This document shows, piece by piece, positions 25,169-33,576 of a stretch of 64,000 nt of DNA. Below the pieces are notes generated by a model. That model ran no database searches. It was not told where the DNA came from and saw only the letters and a list, made by a program, of their open reading frames with translations. Numbering within the stretch: the first letter of the stretch is position 1; each line of letters begins with the position of its first letter. Source of the DNA: Saprospiraceae bacterium (GTDB lineage Bacteria > Bacteroidota > Bacteroidia > Chitinophagales > Saprospiraceae); NCBI GenBank assembly GCA_016787345.1, contig JAEUUU010000176.1:41798-105797 (forward strand), given 5' to 3'. Made by a program: the position numbers and the translations under genes.

Positions 25169-25270
25169 AGCCTTAAATTTTTGTTTTCACCAAAAATCAA
25201 CCGGCTTGATCTGACATACCCGCTTTTTCGATCAATTATCGGGGAAGCACAGTCAAAAACCCCACTTTCG

Positions 25271-25651
25271 TCAAAACCAGGCCTTCACCACAGGGATTTC
25301 CCGGCGATGTATCCAGGCTACAACCAGGCTGCCCACAAAAACCGCAACCGCCAGATAGAACAACAAACCGCCGTCGCCCTGCACTTCGATACCCAGTTTG
25401 GTCAGGTGCGAAACGATCGCGCCGCTGATGATGCCCAGCGACAACACGGCGCCAATGCCGGCCGTTGCCGGAAGCAGGATCAAAACAGCAGCGACCAGTT
25501 CGGCAATACCGGAACCGATACGCCCCCAGGGTTCGGCGCCCAGCGTCTCAAAAATGTATTTGCTTTCAGCAGCGCCGGTAAATTTGAAGTACAGGGTTTG
25601 CAACAAAATAGCCGCTACAGCCAGGCGAAGTACCCACGACAGTGTTTTCAT
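25271..25651 (-). CDS. DoxX-like membrane protein
   Basis: A 126-residue inner-membrane protein with four hydrophobic segments (WVLRLAVAAILLQTLYFKF, IGSGIAELVAAVLILLPA, IGAVLSLGIISGAIVSHL, LLFYLAVAVFVGSLVVAWI), the DoxX/MauE-like four-helix pattern. DoxX proteins have been linked to redox or thiosulfate metabolism in some species, but the family is broad. ATG 25651 is chosen; codons upstream in the open frame add no signal. A -7 box lies about 30 bp upstream. Confidence 0.75.
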   Translation of the reverse strand: MKTLSWVLRLAVAAILLQTLYFKFTGAAESKYIFETLGAEPWGRIGSGIAELVAAVLILLPATAGIGAVLSLGIISGAIVSHLTKLGIEVQGDGGLLFYLAVAVFVGSLVVAWIHRREIPVVKAWF

Positions 25652-25680
25652 ATTGTGATGTAACAAGGTGAACAATTGCC

Positions 25681-25688
25681 CAAAACTA
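25681..25688 (-). promoter_or_regulatory. -7 promoter box of the DoxX-like gene
   Basis: TAGTTTTG (minus strand) matches TAnnTTTG, 29 nt upstream of the ATG. No clear -33 element. Confidence 0.45.
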
Positions 25689-25749
25689 AGCCCTTTCTCC
25701 GTTGTTTTTATACCATCTCGCCTTTTTGACCGAGTTGCCCCTCAATGCC

Positions 25750-25757
25750 TATCTTTG
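25750..25757 (+). promoter_or_regulatory. Promoter of the thioredoxin gene
   Basis: TATCTTTG matches TAnnTTTG. TTG at 25726-25728, in a T-run, is 21 bp upstream as the -33 element. It is about 62 nt before the thioredoxin ATG. Confidence 0.7.
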
Positions 25758-25819
25758 TGCCGCTTTTAATATACACGGGAGGCTTCTGAAACAGCCACCG
25801 TTATACAGTACCGCGAATT

Positions 25820-26125
25820 ATGACCATGAAAGCCTCTTTTGCCAACCTGATCCAGTCCGAAACACCCGTTCTGATCGACTTTTGGGCCACCTGGTGCGGC
25901 CCCTGCAAGGCCATGATGCCGGTACTGGACGAACTCAAAGCCGAACTCGGCGACCGCGTCCGTATCATTAAAATCGACGTGGACAAAAATATCGACCTGG
26001 CAGCCGATATGAAAGTGATGGGCGTCCCGACGTTTATGCTTTTTCATCAGGGAAAAGAACTGTGGCGCCAACCCGGTGTACTGACCAAGGAAGCCCTGAA
26101 ACAAGTGATCGAAACAACTGTATGA
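25820..26125 (+). CDS. trxA: Thioredoxin
   Basis: A 101-residue cytosolic thioredoxin with the active site WCGPC (C26, C29) in LIDFWATWCGPCKAMMPV, the buried Asp, and the cis-Pro loop VMGVPTFMLF. The length is standard. ATG 25820 or 25826 may start it. The stop overlaps the ATG of the next gene (ATGA), coupling it to a VanY-type peptidase lipoprotein. That link has no obvious chemical meaning, so a gene-packing effect is likely. Confidence 0.93.
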   Translation: MTMKASFANLIQSETPVLIDFWATWCGPCKAMMPVLDELKAELGDRVRIIKIDVDKNIDLAADMKVMGVPTFMLFHQGKELWRQPGVLTKEALKQVIETTV

Positions 26126-26892
26126 AACAACTTTTTTGGTGGGCGGCACTCGGTGTACTGGCCTTGCTGGCTTGTCAAAATGCCCCCGGACCCGCCCCCG
26201 TCGCCACACAAACGCCTGTTGCAACACCTCCTCTCGATACCTTCCCCGCCATGGGCGTCGACTACCTGATGGGCAAATTCGACCCGGCCACCCGGACCGA
26301 CTTTGTCAAAATAGGCAAGCCCTACACCGACAAAACCGGTATGATGCTGCGCAAAGAGGCTTTTGAAGCTTTTGAAAAAATGTGGACCGCCGCCCGCAAC
26401 GACGGCATTACGCTGAAAATCATCTCTTCCACCCGCACCTTTTCCCAACAAAAAGCCATTTGGGAAGGCAAGTGGTCGCGTTTTGCCCAGGAAACACCCG
26501 ACCCGGAAAAACGCGCCCTGCGCATACTCGAATACTCGGCCATGCCCGGCGTATCGCGGCACCACTGGGGCACCGATATTGACCTGAATGACCTCAATAA
26601 CCCTTCCTTCGAAAACAATGGCGCCCACAAAAGCGCGTACGAATGGTTGGCCAAACACGCCCATGAATACGGCTTTTGCCAGCCCTACACGCCCCTCAGC
26701 GATCCGCACCGCACCGGCTACCACGAAGAAAAATGGCACTGGTCGTACACCCCGCTTTCACGCCCTTTGCTCGATCAATACCTCAAAACCGTCAACGACT
26801 CCATGATTTCCGGCTTCACCGGCGCCGAAACCGCCAACGGCATCCGGGTCGTGGAAAACTACGCCGCAGGCATCAACACAGCATGTAGATAA
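26122..26892 (+). CDS. VanY-type D-Ala-D-Ala carboxypeptidase lipoprotein (M15B)
   Basis: A 256-residue periplasmic lipoprotein. The signal ends in lipobox LLAC (Cys 18), then a Pro/Thr-rich tether, then a peptidase M15B domain (about 55-235). The zinc-site motifs are SRHHWGTDIDL (His and Asp ligands) and EKWHW (catalytic Glu/third His region), plus ISSTRTFSQQKAIW earlier. It should trim the terminal D-Ala of peptidoglycan stem peptides. ATG 26122 overlaps the thioredoxin stop. Directly after the stop codon an inverted repeat element begins. Confidence 0.9.
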   Translation: MKQLFWWAALGVLALLACQNAPGPAPVATQTPVATPPLDTFPAMGVDYLMGKFDPATRTDFVKIGKPYTDKTGMMLRKEAFEAFEKMWTAARNDGITLKIISSTRTFSQQKAIWEGKWSRFAQETPDPEKRALRILEYSAMPGVSRHHWGTDIDLNDLNNPSFENNGAHKSAYEWLAKHAHEYGFCQPYTPLSDPHRTGYHEEKWHWSYTPLSRPLLDQYLKTVNDSMISGFTGAETANGIRVVENYAAGINTACR

Positions 26893-27165
26893 TGGTGAGG
26901 TGGTGAGAAGGTGGTTATTCGGTGAGGTGGTGAATTGGTTATAAAAGGGTTGCTACTTCTCTCTTGTAATAATTTGAACATCGTAGACCCTGAAATGAGT
27001 GCAGAAACAACCCTTTTATAACCAATTCACCACCTCACCGAATAACCAATATTTGAAATGAGTGCAGAAACAACCCTTTTATAACCAATTCACCAATTCA
27101 CCGCATAACCACCTTTTCACCGCATAACCACCTTCTCACCACCTCACCGAATAACCAACTATTCA
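26893..27165. repeat. Inverted-repeat element with conserved loop, copy E1
   Basis: A 41-bp perfect inverted repeat (26912-26952 with 27008-27048) encloses a 55-bp loop. The loop contains CTTCTCTCTTGTAATA and ACCCTGAAATGAG. The arms are built of words such as GGTGAGGTGGTGA and ATTGGTTAT. The right half (TGAAATGAGTGCAGAAAC plus arm) is repeated a second time from about 27053, followed by further GCATAACCACCTT tandem words up to the next ATG. The interval holds no ORF. Confidence 0.88.
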
Positions 27166-27169
27166 ATCA

Positions 27170-27733
27170 ATGGCCTACACCGAATCCAACATGCTCCCGC
27201 TGGGCACGCTTGCGCCCGATTTTTCACTGCCCGACACCCAAAGCGGCAAAGTCGTTTCACTGCGCGAACTTGCCTCTCCGAAGGCTACAGTAGTGATGTT
27301 TTTGTGCAACCATTGCCCTTATGTATTGTACATCAACCCGGAAATCGTGCGGATCGTGGAAGAATATTCCCGGCAAGGCGTATCGTTTGTCGGCATCAGC
27401 AGCAACGACGCAGAAAGTTACCCCGACGACGCGCCCGACAAAATGAACGAACATGCACGCGCAGTAGGCTATACCTTTCCCTACCTTTACGACGAATCGC
27501 AGACCGTAGCGCGCGCCTACGATGCCGCCTGTACCCCCGATTTTTATGTGTTCGACGGCGACCTGCGACTCGTTTACCGCGGCCAGCTCGATTCGAGCCG
27601 ACCCAAAAGAAATCCCTTGCCGCCTACCGGCGAAGACCTGCGCGCCGCACTCGATGCGGTTTTGGCAGGCCGGACGCCCGACGGCGTTCAGCGCCCCTCC
27701 GGAGGCTGCAACATCAAATGGAAAAATAACTGA
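27170..27733 (+). CDS. Thioredoxin-fold redoxin (peroxiredoxin-like)
   Basis: A 187-residue cytosolic thioredoxin-fold protein of the AhpC/TSA-redoxin type. The start is LGTLAPDFSLPDTQSGKVVS. The redox motif is FLCNHCPYV (C46 and C49), followed by FVGISSNDAESYPDDAP and CTPDFYVFD. This CNHC variant is common in a redoxin subfamily annotated only as thioredoxin family protein; the substrate is unknown. ATG 27170 follows directly after the repeat array, so the ribosome-binding region lies inside repeat-derived DNA. Confidence 0.85.
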   Translation: MAYTESNMLPLGTLAPDFSLPDTQSGKVVSLRELASPKATVVMFLCNHCPYVLYINPEIVRIVEEYSRQGVSFVGISSNDAESYPDDAPDKMNEHARAVGYTFPYLYDESQTVARAYDAACTPDFYVFDGDLRLVYRGQLDSSRPKRNPLPPTGEDLRAALDAVLAGRTPDGVQRPSGGCNIKWKNN

Positions 27734-27798
27734 TCCGGCCAGCCGGCTCGATTGCTCACCCCCTTCAAGCCGGTCAACCATTCATCCAACCGTTCTTT

Positions 27799-28659
27799 AT
27801 GTATCCTTCGCCCATTACCAGCGAACAAATCGACGCTTTTATCGCAGCGGCCATCCACGAAGATGTGCACGACGGCGACCATACCTCGCAAGCCTGTATT
27901 CCGGCCGACAGCCGCAGCCGGGCTATCCTGAAAATTAAAGACTACGGCGTTATCGCCGGCGTCGAGCTGGCCCAGCGTATTTTCCGGCATGTCGACCCTT
28001 CCAGTACCGTCACGGTGCTCAAGCCCGACGGCACCGATGTGCTCTATGGTGAAACAGCTTTTGAAGTGGAAGCCAATACCCGCGCCCTCCTGCTGGCCGA
28101 GCGCACCGTACTGAATACCATGCAACGCATGAGCGGCATCGCTACCCTGGCCAGCCGTTTTGCGTTTGAGGTGGGCGACCTGCCCGTCAAAGTACTCGAC
28201 ACCCGCAAAACCACTCCCCTGATCCGTTTTTTGGAAAAATGGGCGGTCAAAATCGGCGGCTGTGAAAACTACCGCTGGGGTTTGTACGACTGGATTATGA
28301 TCAAAGACAACCACGTCGACGCGGCGGGCGGCATCAAAGCCGCACTCGACCGGGTAAAAGCGTACCAGGAAAGCAAAGGCCTGTCGCTCGGCGTCACGCT
28401 CGAAGTGCGCAACCTCGTGGAAGTACACGAAGCCCTCAAAGCCGGCGGATTTACCCGGCTGATGTTCGACAACTTCGAGATTCCGATCCTCCACGAGGCC
28501 GTGGCAACCGTCGGCGGCCAGTACGAAACGGAAGCCTCGGGCGGCATCACGCTGTTCAACGTCCGGAAATACGCCCAAACCGGCGTCAACTACGTCTCCG
28601 CCGGCGCACTGACCCACTCGGCACAGCCGCTGGATTTGAGCTTGAAAATCGTCAAATGA
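27799..28659 (+). CDS. nadC: Nicotinate-nucleotide pyrophosphorylase (carboxylating)
   Basis: A 286-residue enzyme of de novo NAD synthesis. It converts quinolinate and PRPP to nicotinate mononucleotide, releasing CO2. Conserved parts are EDVHDGDHTSQACIP near the start, ERTVLNTMQRMSGIAT, the phosphate-binding DTRKTTP, IKDNHVDAAGG, and the C-terminal ASGGITLFNVRKYAQTGVNYVS. The length is normal. No nadA or nadB is nearby. Another inverted repeat element follows the stop. Confidence 0.95.
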   Translation: MYPSPITSEQIDAFIAAAIHEDVHDGDHTSQACIPADSRSRAILKIKDYGVIAGVELAQRIFRHVDPSSTVTVLKPDGTDVLYGETAFEVEANTRALLLAERTVLNTMQRMSGIATLASRFAFEVGDLPVKVLDTRKTTPLIRFLEKWAVKIGGCENYRWGLYDWIMIKDNHVDAAGGIKAALDRVKAYQESKGLSLGVTLEVRNLVEVHEALKAGGFTRLMFDNFEIPILHEAVATVGGQYETEASGGITLFNVRKYAQTGVNYVSAGALTHSAQPLDLSLKIVK

Positions 28660-28666
28660 TCTATAT

Positions 28667-28821
28667 TGGTGAATCGGGTTTTGGGTTTTGGGTTTTGGGT
28701 TTTGGCAAAAGGGTTATTGCTTCTCTCTTGTAATACTTTAAATATTAAAAACCCTGAAATGAGAGCAGCAATAACCCTTTTGCCAAAACCCAAAACCTAA
28801 AACCCAAAACCCAATTCACCA
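28667..28821. repeat. Inverted-repeat element with conserved loop, copy E2
   Basis: A 54-bp inverted repeat with two mismatches (28667-28720 with 28768-28821) encloses a 47-bp loop. The arms are tandem TTTTGGG words ending in GGCAAAAGGGTTATTGC. The loop again has CTTCTCTCTTGTAATA and ACCCTGAAATGAG, as in E1, although the outer arms differ. It lies between nadC and the next ORF. Confidence 0.9.
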
Positions 28822-28845
28822 AATAACCACAAAAACACATCTACC

Positions 28846-29274
28846 ATGTCCGCCGACAATTTCTACTGGTATTCTACCGTCCTGATCTTCATCCCCTGGG
28901 TGCTGCTGATCTTTATGCCCAGCTGGCGTTTTACCGAACGTATTGCTTTTGGCGCGGGGTTTGTTTTGCTGGTAGCGGCGGCGTATTTTACGATCAGCTA
29001 TTTGCTGGGCGGGCGCGATGAAGGCAGTCTGTTATCGCTCGACGGACTGACGCATTTGTTTCGCAGCAAGGAAATGTTGCTGACCGGCTGGCTGAATTAT
29101 CTGTCGTTCAGCTTGTTTGCCGGCGCATTTCAGGTGCACGACGGACGCGAGAACGAGATTCCGCACCTTTGGGTAGTCCCCTGTCTGGTGCTCACTTTTG
29201 TAGCCGGCCCCAGCGGTCTGCTGCTTTACCTCGGCCTTCGTTGGCTTAAAACCCGAAAATGGGAAGGGCGGTAA
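28846..29274 (+). CDS. ABA4-like (DUF4281) membrane protein
   Basis: A 142-residue inner-membrane protein with four hydrophobic segments (STVLIFIPWVLLIFMP, IAFGAGFVLLVAAAYFTISYLL, WLNYLSFSLFAGAFQ, PHLWVVPCLVLTFVAGPSGLLLYLG). The sequence, especially GWLNYLSFSLFAGAFQVHD and TFVAGPSGLLLYLG, matches the ABA4-like family named after a plant neoxanthin-synthesis protein. A bacterial role is not known, and a carotenoid link is only a guess. It ends 14 bp before the helicase ATG, so cotranscription is likely. Confidence 0.82.
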   Translation: MSADNFYWYSTVLIFIPWVLLIFMPSWRFTERIAFGAGFVLLVAAAYFTISYLLGGRDEGSLLSLDGLTHLFRSKEMLLTGWLNYLSFSLFAGAFQVHDGRENEIPHLWVVPCLVLTFVAGPSGLLLYLGLRWLKTRKWEGR

Positions 29275-29288
29275 TTGTCACACACACT

Positions 29289-30614
29289 ATGGAATTTTCC
29301 GAATTTGGTCTTCACCCCGATTTGCTCGACGGCATCGACGCACTTAATTTCAAATCTGCTACCCCCATTCAGGAGAAAGCCATCCCGATTATTCTGGACG
29401 GCAAAGACCTGATCGGCGTGGCGCAAACCGGCACCGGCAAAACAGCCGCCTTTGTGCTGCCTATTCTGAACGAAATCCTCTACGGACCGGCCGGCCACTT
29501 CACACACGCACTGATCATCGTGCCCACCCGCGAACTGGCCGCGCAAATCGATCAAATGATCGGCGCTTACTCGTATTTCACCGGCATTTCCTCCATCGCC
29601 ATTTACGGCGGGGGCGACGGAAAAGAATTTGCGCAGGAAAAAAGCGCGCTGGTGCAGGGCGCCGACGTGATCGTAGCCACTCCGGGCCGCCTGATCGCAC
29701 ACATGAACCTCGGCTACGTCGATTTTTCGCGCCTGCGTTTTCTGGTACTCGACGAAGCCGACCGGATGCTCGACATGGGCTTCCAACCCGATTTGCTGGC
29801 CATTATTAAAAAAATCAACCCCGATCGGCAAAGCCTTCTGTTTTCCGCCACCATGCCTCCGTTGGTGTTGAAACTGGCCAAAACCCTGCTGCGCAACCCG
29901 GAAACCGTCAGTATCGCGCTGTCAAAACCCGCCGAAGGCGTCGCGCAATCCGTGTATTATGTCGACGACAAACACAAATTGCCCCTGGTGCTCGAATTAC
30001 TGAAAGACCGCGAAGGCCAGCGAATTATCATTTTCAGCTCAACCAAAGTCGTCGTTGGCCAGTTGTCGCGCCAGTTGGCTAAACGCAACCTGCCCGCTGC
30101 GCCTATCAGCAGCGATCTGGAACAGGCCGAGCGCGAACAAACCATGCTCGATTACCGCAACCGGAAAATCAATATCCTGGTCGCCACCGACGTGCTCAGC
30201 AGAGGCATCGACGTGGAAGGTATCGACCTGGTACTCAACTACGACATCCCGCGCGACGCCGAAGACTACGTGCACCGCATCGGTCGCACAGCGCGTGCCG
30301 AGCGCAAGGGCGAGGCCATCACGCTGGTCGCACCCATGGACCAGGGTCGGTTCCGGCGCATCGAAAAACTCATCGGCAAAACCGTCGACCGGATGCCGCT
30401 GCCTGCGCACCTCGTAGAGGAAGACAAACCCGCTCAACGCCCGCGCCACGAAACCCGGCACCATAAAAAAGATGGAAAAACGGTCGTTCACCCCGGTGAA
30501 AAGCCCCAAAAGAGTACAGATCAACAAGAACCGGAAAAAAAGCGCCGCCGACGGGGAGGCCGAAACCGGGGCAAAAACCGGGGCGAAAAACCCCAGACGC
30601 CGCCAGCAACGTGA
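29289..30614 (+). CDS. DEAD-box ATP-dependent RNA helicase (RhlE-like)
   Basis: A 441-residue RNA helicase. The Q motif (FKSATPIQEKAIP), Walker A AQTGTGKT at 46-52, PTRELAAQ, TPGRL, the DEAD box in VLDEADRMLDMGF, SAT and HRIGRTAR are all present. The C-terminal about 70 residues are a basic, Lys/Arg/Gly/Asn-rich tail (KKRRRRGGRNRGKNRG), probably unstructured and RNA-binding. ATG 29289 (MEFSEFGLHPD) is chosen; an upstream in-frame start would overlap the preceding gene. It acts in ribosome assembly or RNA turnover in relatives. Confidence 0.93.
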   Translation: MEFSEFGLHPDLLDGIDALNFKSATPIQEKAIPIILDGKDLIGVAQTGTGKTAAFVLPILNEILYGPAGHFTHALIIVPTRELAAQIDQMIGAYSYFTGISSIAIYGGGDGKEFAQEKSALVQGADVIVATPGRLIAHMNLGYVDFSRLRFLVLDEADRMLDMGFQPDLLAIIKKINPDRQSLLFSATMPPLVLKLAKTLLRNPETVSIALSKPAEGVAQSVYYVDDKHKLPLVLELLKDREGQRIIIFSSTKVVVGQLSRQLAKRNLPAAPISSDLEQAEREQTMLDYRNRKINILVATDVLSRGIDVEGIDLVLNYDIPRDAEDYVHRIGRTARAERKGEAITLVAPMDQGRFRRIEKLIGKTVDRMPLPAHLVEEDKPAQRPRHETRHHKKDGKTVVHPGEKPQKSTDQQEPEKKRRRRGGRNRGKNRGEKPQTPPAT

Positions 30615-30616
30615 GT

Positions 30617-30652
30617 TAATGTGCTAATGTGCTAATGTGCTAATGGGGAATG
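30617..30652. repeat. TAATGTGC tandem repeat between convergent genes
   Basis: Three perfect tandem copies of TAATGTGC (30617-30640) plus a fourth partial copy begin 2 bp after the helicase stop. They run into the 3' end of pyrD, where CAT-TAG from the repeat encodes the last His and the stop. The same word builds the element at 45065-45211. Confidence 0.8.
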
Positions 30653-31683
30653 TTTTTTAGGATTTGACGGACTAATGAGGGGCCTTCATACACCAGTCCG
30701 CTGTACACCTGCACCAGATTGGCGCCGGCAGCCAGTTTTTCCTGTGCTGCCGCAGCCGAATCAATGCCGCCGACACCGATAATGACCGGCTCAGCGCCCA
30801 GCAATTCGCGCAGCCTCCGAATGACGACTGTCGAACGTTCGCGCAACGGAGCACCGCTCAGACCGCCGGCGCCAATTTTCTCTATCTCGGCCGGTGTTGT
30901 TCGCAAGGGTTCCCTGGCAATCGTGGTATTCGTCGCGATCACGCCTGCCAGCCCGGTATCCCGCACGATGCTGGCAATATCGTCGAGTTGTTCGTCGCTG
31001 AGGTCGGGGGCGATTTTGAGCAAAATGGGCTTGGGCGCGGACTTCGCGTTGTTTTTTTCCTGTAAAAGGTTCAGGAGACGGGTCAGTGGCTCCTTTTCCT
31101 GCAAAGCCCGCAAGCCGGGCGTATTGGGCGAACTGACATTTACGACAAAATAATCGACCCAGGGAAACAGGGCTTCAAAGCACAAAATATAGTCGTTCTC
31201 GGCTTCTTCATTGGGCGTCGTCTTGTTTTTACCGATGTTTCCGCCGATCACCGGACCTGCACCGGGCGGCGTTGTTTCGCGGTATTTTTTCAAACGGGCG
31301 ACCAGGGCCTCCAGACCTTCGTTGTTAAAACCCATTCGATTGATGAGCGCGCGGTCGGCAGGCAAGCGAAAAAGGCGGGGCCGCGGGTTTCCGTCCTGCG
31401 GCCGGGGCGTTACGGTACCCACCTCGACGAAGCCGAAGCCCAGACAGGCCAGGCCCTCGATATGCTTGCCGTCTTTGTCAAAACCGGCGGCCAGGCCCAC
31501 GGGATTGGGGAAACGAAGCCCAAGGACGCCGCGTTCCAACGATTTGTTTTCCAGACAATACCAGCGTTTCAGCAGCCACCGCACAGGCGGGAGGGCAGCA
31601 GCGAGGTCGAGAAAAAAAACGGTGACGCGGTGTGCGGTTTCGGGAGAAAGAAGGAAAAGGAAAGGCTTGAAGAGAGCGTACAT
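30640..31683 (-). CDS. pyrD: Dihydroorotate dehydrogenase (quinone), class 2
   Basis: A 347-residue membrane-associated flavoenzyme of pyrimidine synthesis, oxidising dihydroorotate with quinone. The N-terminal amphipathic helices typical of class 2 are present (ALFKPFLFLLSPETAHRVTVFFLDL). FMN and substrate motifs include GLAAGFDKDGKHI, NRMGFNNEG, the catalytic Ser region NVSSPNTPGLR, and GVGGIDSAAAAQEKLAAGANLVQ. ATG 31683 is chosen over a GTG two codons upstream. The final His and stop are formed by a TAATGTGC repeat. It is separated from dnaX by 32 bp in the same direction. Confidence 0.95.
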   Translation of the reverse strand: MYALFKPFLFLLSPETAHRVTVFFLDLAAALPPVRWLLKRWYCLENKSLERGVLGLRFPNPVGLAAGFDKDGKHIEGLACLGFGFVEVGTVTPRPQDGNPRPRLFRLPADRALINRMGFNNEGLEALVARLKKYRETTPPGAGPVIGGNIGKNKTTPNEEAENDYILCFEALFPWVDYFVVNVSSPNTPGLRALQEKEPLTRLLNLLQEKNNAKSAPKPILLKIAPDLSDEQLDDIASIVRDTGLAGVIATNTTIAREPLRTTPAEIEKIGAGGLSGAPLRERSTVVIRRLRELLGAEPVIIGVGGIDSAAAAQEKLAAGANLVQVYSGLVYEGPSLVRQILKNIPH

Positions 31684-31715
31684 ATTCACTGGGCTAACCG
31701 GCTTTGGCGGCCGCG

Positions 31716-33452
31716 TTACTCGTCGAGTTTGAGGTCAAAACGCTGGATCAAATCGTTTACCAAGGGGTTGATTTCCCGCATTTTATCAAATTTTTCCTTG
31801 GTCGTCAGGGGTTTATTGGCGGCCGTAACGGCGTGTATTTCGGCCTGTTTGGCCTCGTCGATCTCCAGTTTGATCTTGACCTGCACGTCGTGCAATTGCT
31901 GACGCAGGTAATCGAGCAGCCGCATGCCTTCTTCGCGGATGTAGCCCTGATGCACGGTGGAGCCCAGCCGCGCGACGATGGTTTTGTCTTCCAGCCGGAG
32001 ATCGGCGTTTTGCATAGCCTGCCGGAGCGTGGGAGTGCGGGCCGCTTCGGCATAGCGCAGCCATTCCTCGCGTGCATTGTCGAGCGAGACGCGGCTGGTG
32101 CGGGCGGCACGCTCGGCTTCTTCCACCTGTACGGCCTCTTCGAATGCTTCGAGTTTGAGGGCTACTTTATCGGCTTTGCGCAGTCCAAGACGCAGGTCGA
32201 CGGAGAGCGTCGACATTTGCTCGGGGCTCAGTGCCTGGGCGTTTCCGTTTTGCGGATTGACTTGCGGGCGCTCCGCTGTGGGTGCGGGAGGGTTTACAGC
32301 AGGTTGTTTGCCTGCGTCAGTCGTTTTTTTTTCCTGCAGCAGATCGGCAGCTTTCACTGCCCGGCCGATATGGCACATTTTAATCAGCGACATTTCGACG
32401 TGCAGGCGTTTGTGGCGCGCCATGCGGAAATTGACGTCGCAATCGTTGGCGAGATTGAGTGCGGAGAGCAGGAAACTGTTGGGAGAAAGCGCGGCCTGCC
32501 GGCGGTATCGTTCGCGCAGGCCTTCACCGACTTCGAGCAGGGCCAGTGTGGTTTCATCTTTACACACCAGCAGGTTGCGCAGGTGTTCGGCCAGGCCGTT
32601 GACAAACACGTCCGGTTCGAAACCTTTGCGTAGAATCTGGTCGAAAAGGTTGAGTAATGCGGGCAAATCTTCGGCCAGCAAAGCGTCGGTGATCTGGAAA
32701 TAGTAATCGTAATCGAGCACGTTGAGGTTCTCGATCACGTCTTCGTAGCGAATATTTTCGCGGGAGGAGCTGGTAATCCGGTCGAAGATCGACAGGGCGT
32801 CGCGCAGGGCGCCGTCGGCCTTTTGGGCGATGATGTGCAGGGCGTCTTCTTCGGCTGTGATACCTTCTTTTTGGCAAATATTTTTGAGGTGCAGCACCAT
32901 ATCGCCCACGGTAATCCGGCGGAAGTCGAAGATCTGACAACGCGAGAGGATCGTGGGGATAATCTTGTGTTTTTCGGTGGTGGCGAGGATAAAAATGGCG
33001 TAGGGCGGCGGCTCTTCCAGGGTTTTGAGGAAGGCATTGAAAGCCGCCTGGGAGAGCATGTGCACCTCGTCGATGATAAACACCTTGTAACGGCCCTGTT
33101 GCGGCGGGAAACGCACCTGTTCGATCAGGGCCCGGATGTGCTCGACCGAGTTATTGGAGGCCGCGTCGAGCTCGATGATATTAAAGGAGGCGTTTTCGTT
33201 GAATGCCGTGCAGGAGGAGCACTGGTTGCAGGCATCGTGTTCCTTGCTGGGGTGTTCGCAGTTGAGCACTTTGGCGAGAATACGCGCACAGGTCGTTTTG
33301 CCCACGCCGCGCGGACCGGTAAACAAAAATGCATGGGCCACATGATCGGTGGCCAGGGCATTTTTCAGGGTGCCGGCAACGTGCTGCTGACCCACTACAT
33401 CTTCAAAACGCTGTGGACGGTACTTGCGGGCAGAAACGATGAAGTTGCTCAT
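31716..33452 (-). CDS. dnaX: DNA polymerase III subunits gamma and tau
   Basis: A 578-residue clamp-loader ATPase. The AAA+ core at the N-terminus has Walker A GPRGVGKT at 46-53 and zinc ligands C65, C75, C78 and C81. Walker B is FIIDEVHML, followed by sensor 1 and the SRC box (LSRCQIFDFRRI). Domain III follows to about residue 375. The C-terminal part is Pro/Gln-rich and then Glu/Ala-rich, corresponding to the variable tau tail. ATG 33452 (MSNFIVSARKYRP) is the family's usual start. A promoter box 6 nt upstream supports it. Confidence 0.95.
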   Translation of the reverse strand: MSNFIVSARKYRPQRFEDVVGQQHVAGTLKNALATDHVAHAFLFTGPRGVGKTTCARILAKVLNCEHPSKEHDACNQCSSCTAFNENASFNIIELDAASNNSVEHIRALIEQVRFPPQQGRYKVFIIDEVHMLSQAAFNAFLKTLEEPPPYAIFILATTEKHKIIPTILSRCQIFDFRRITVGDMVLHLKNICQKEGITAEEDALHIIAQKADGALRDALSIFDRITSSSRENIRYEDVIENLNVLDYDYYFQITDALLAEDLPALLNLFDQILRKGFEPDVFVNGLAEHLRNLLVCKDETTLALLEVGEGLRERYRRQAALSPNSFLLSALNLANDCDVNFRMARHKRLHVEMSLIKMCHIGRAVKAADLLQEKKTTDAGKQPAVNPPAPTAERPQVNPQNGNAQALSPEQMSTLSVDLRLGLRKADKVALKLEAFEEAVQVEEAERAARTSRVSLDNAREEWLRYAEAARTPTLRQAMQNADLRLEDKTIVARLGSTVHQGYIREEGMRLLDYLRQQLHDVQVKIKLEIDEAKQAEIHAVTAANKPLTTKEKFDKMREINPLVNDLIQRFDLKLDE

Positions 33453-33458
33453 GTTCGA

Positions 33459-33466
33459 CAAAAGTA
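33459..33466 (-). promoter_or_regulatory. -7 promoter box of dnaX, near-leaderless
   Basis: TACTTTTG (minus strand) matches TAnnTTTG and ends 6 nt before the dnaX ATG. No -33 TTG was found at the expected distance. Confidence 0.5.
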
Positions 33467-33548
33467 CGGCATCCGGCGCGAGAAAACGGCGGGAAGTTTT
33501 GCACATTTTCTCGGTAGCCCCGGAACAGCCCCGCCATTAAAAACTACT

Positions 33549-33556
33549 TATCTTTG
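33549..33556 (+). promoter_or_regulatory. -7 promoter box of the toxin-antitoxin operon
   Basis: TATCTTTG matches TAnnTTTG, 20 nt before the first ATG of the pair. The -33 element is weak. Confidence 0.55.
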
Positions 33557-33576
33557 TAAATAAAAAAAGTAGGCAC

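Noticed and set aside
25820-26892. Functional link between thioredoxin and VanY-like peptidase
   Set aside because: They overlap by 4 bp but no shared pathway is known; close packing is common in this window.
26893-27165. Rho-independent terminator as the only explanation of E1
   Set aside because: The arms are long and repetitive and the loop is conserved with E2, so simple termination does not account for the structure, although it may terminate transcripts.
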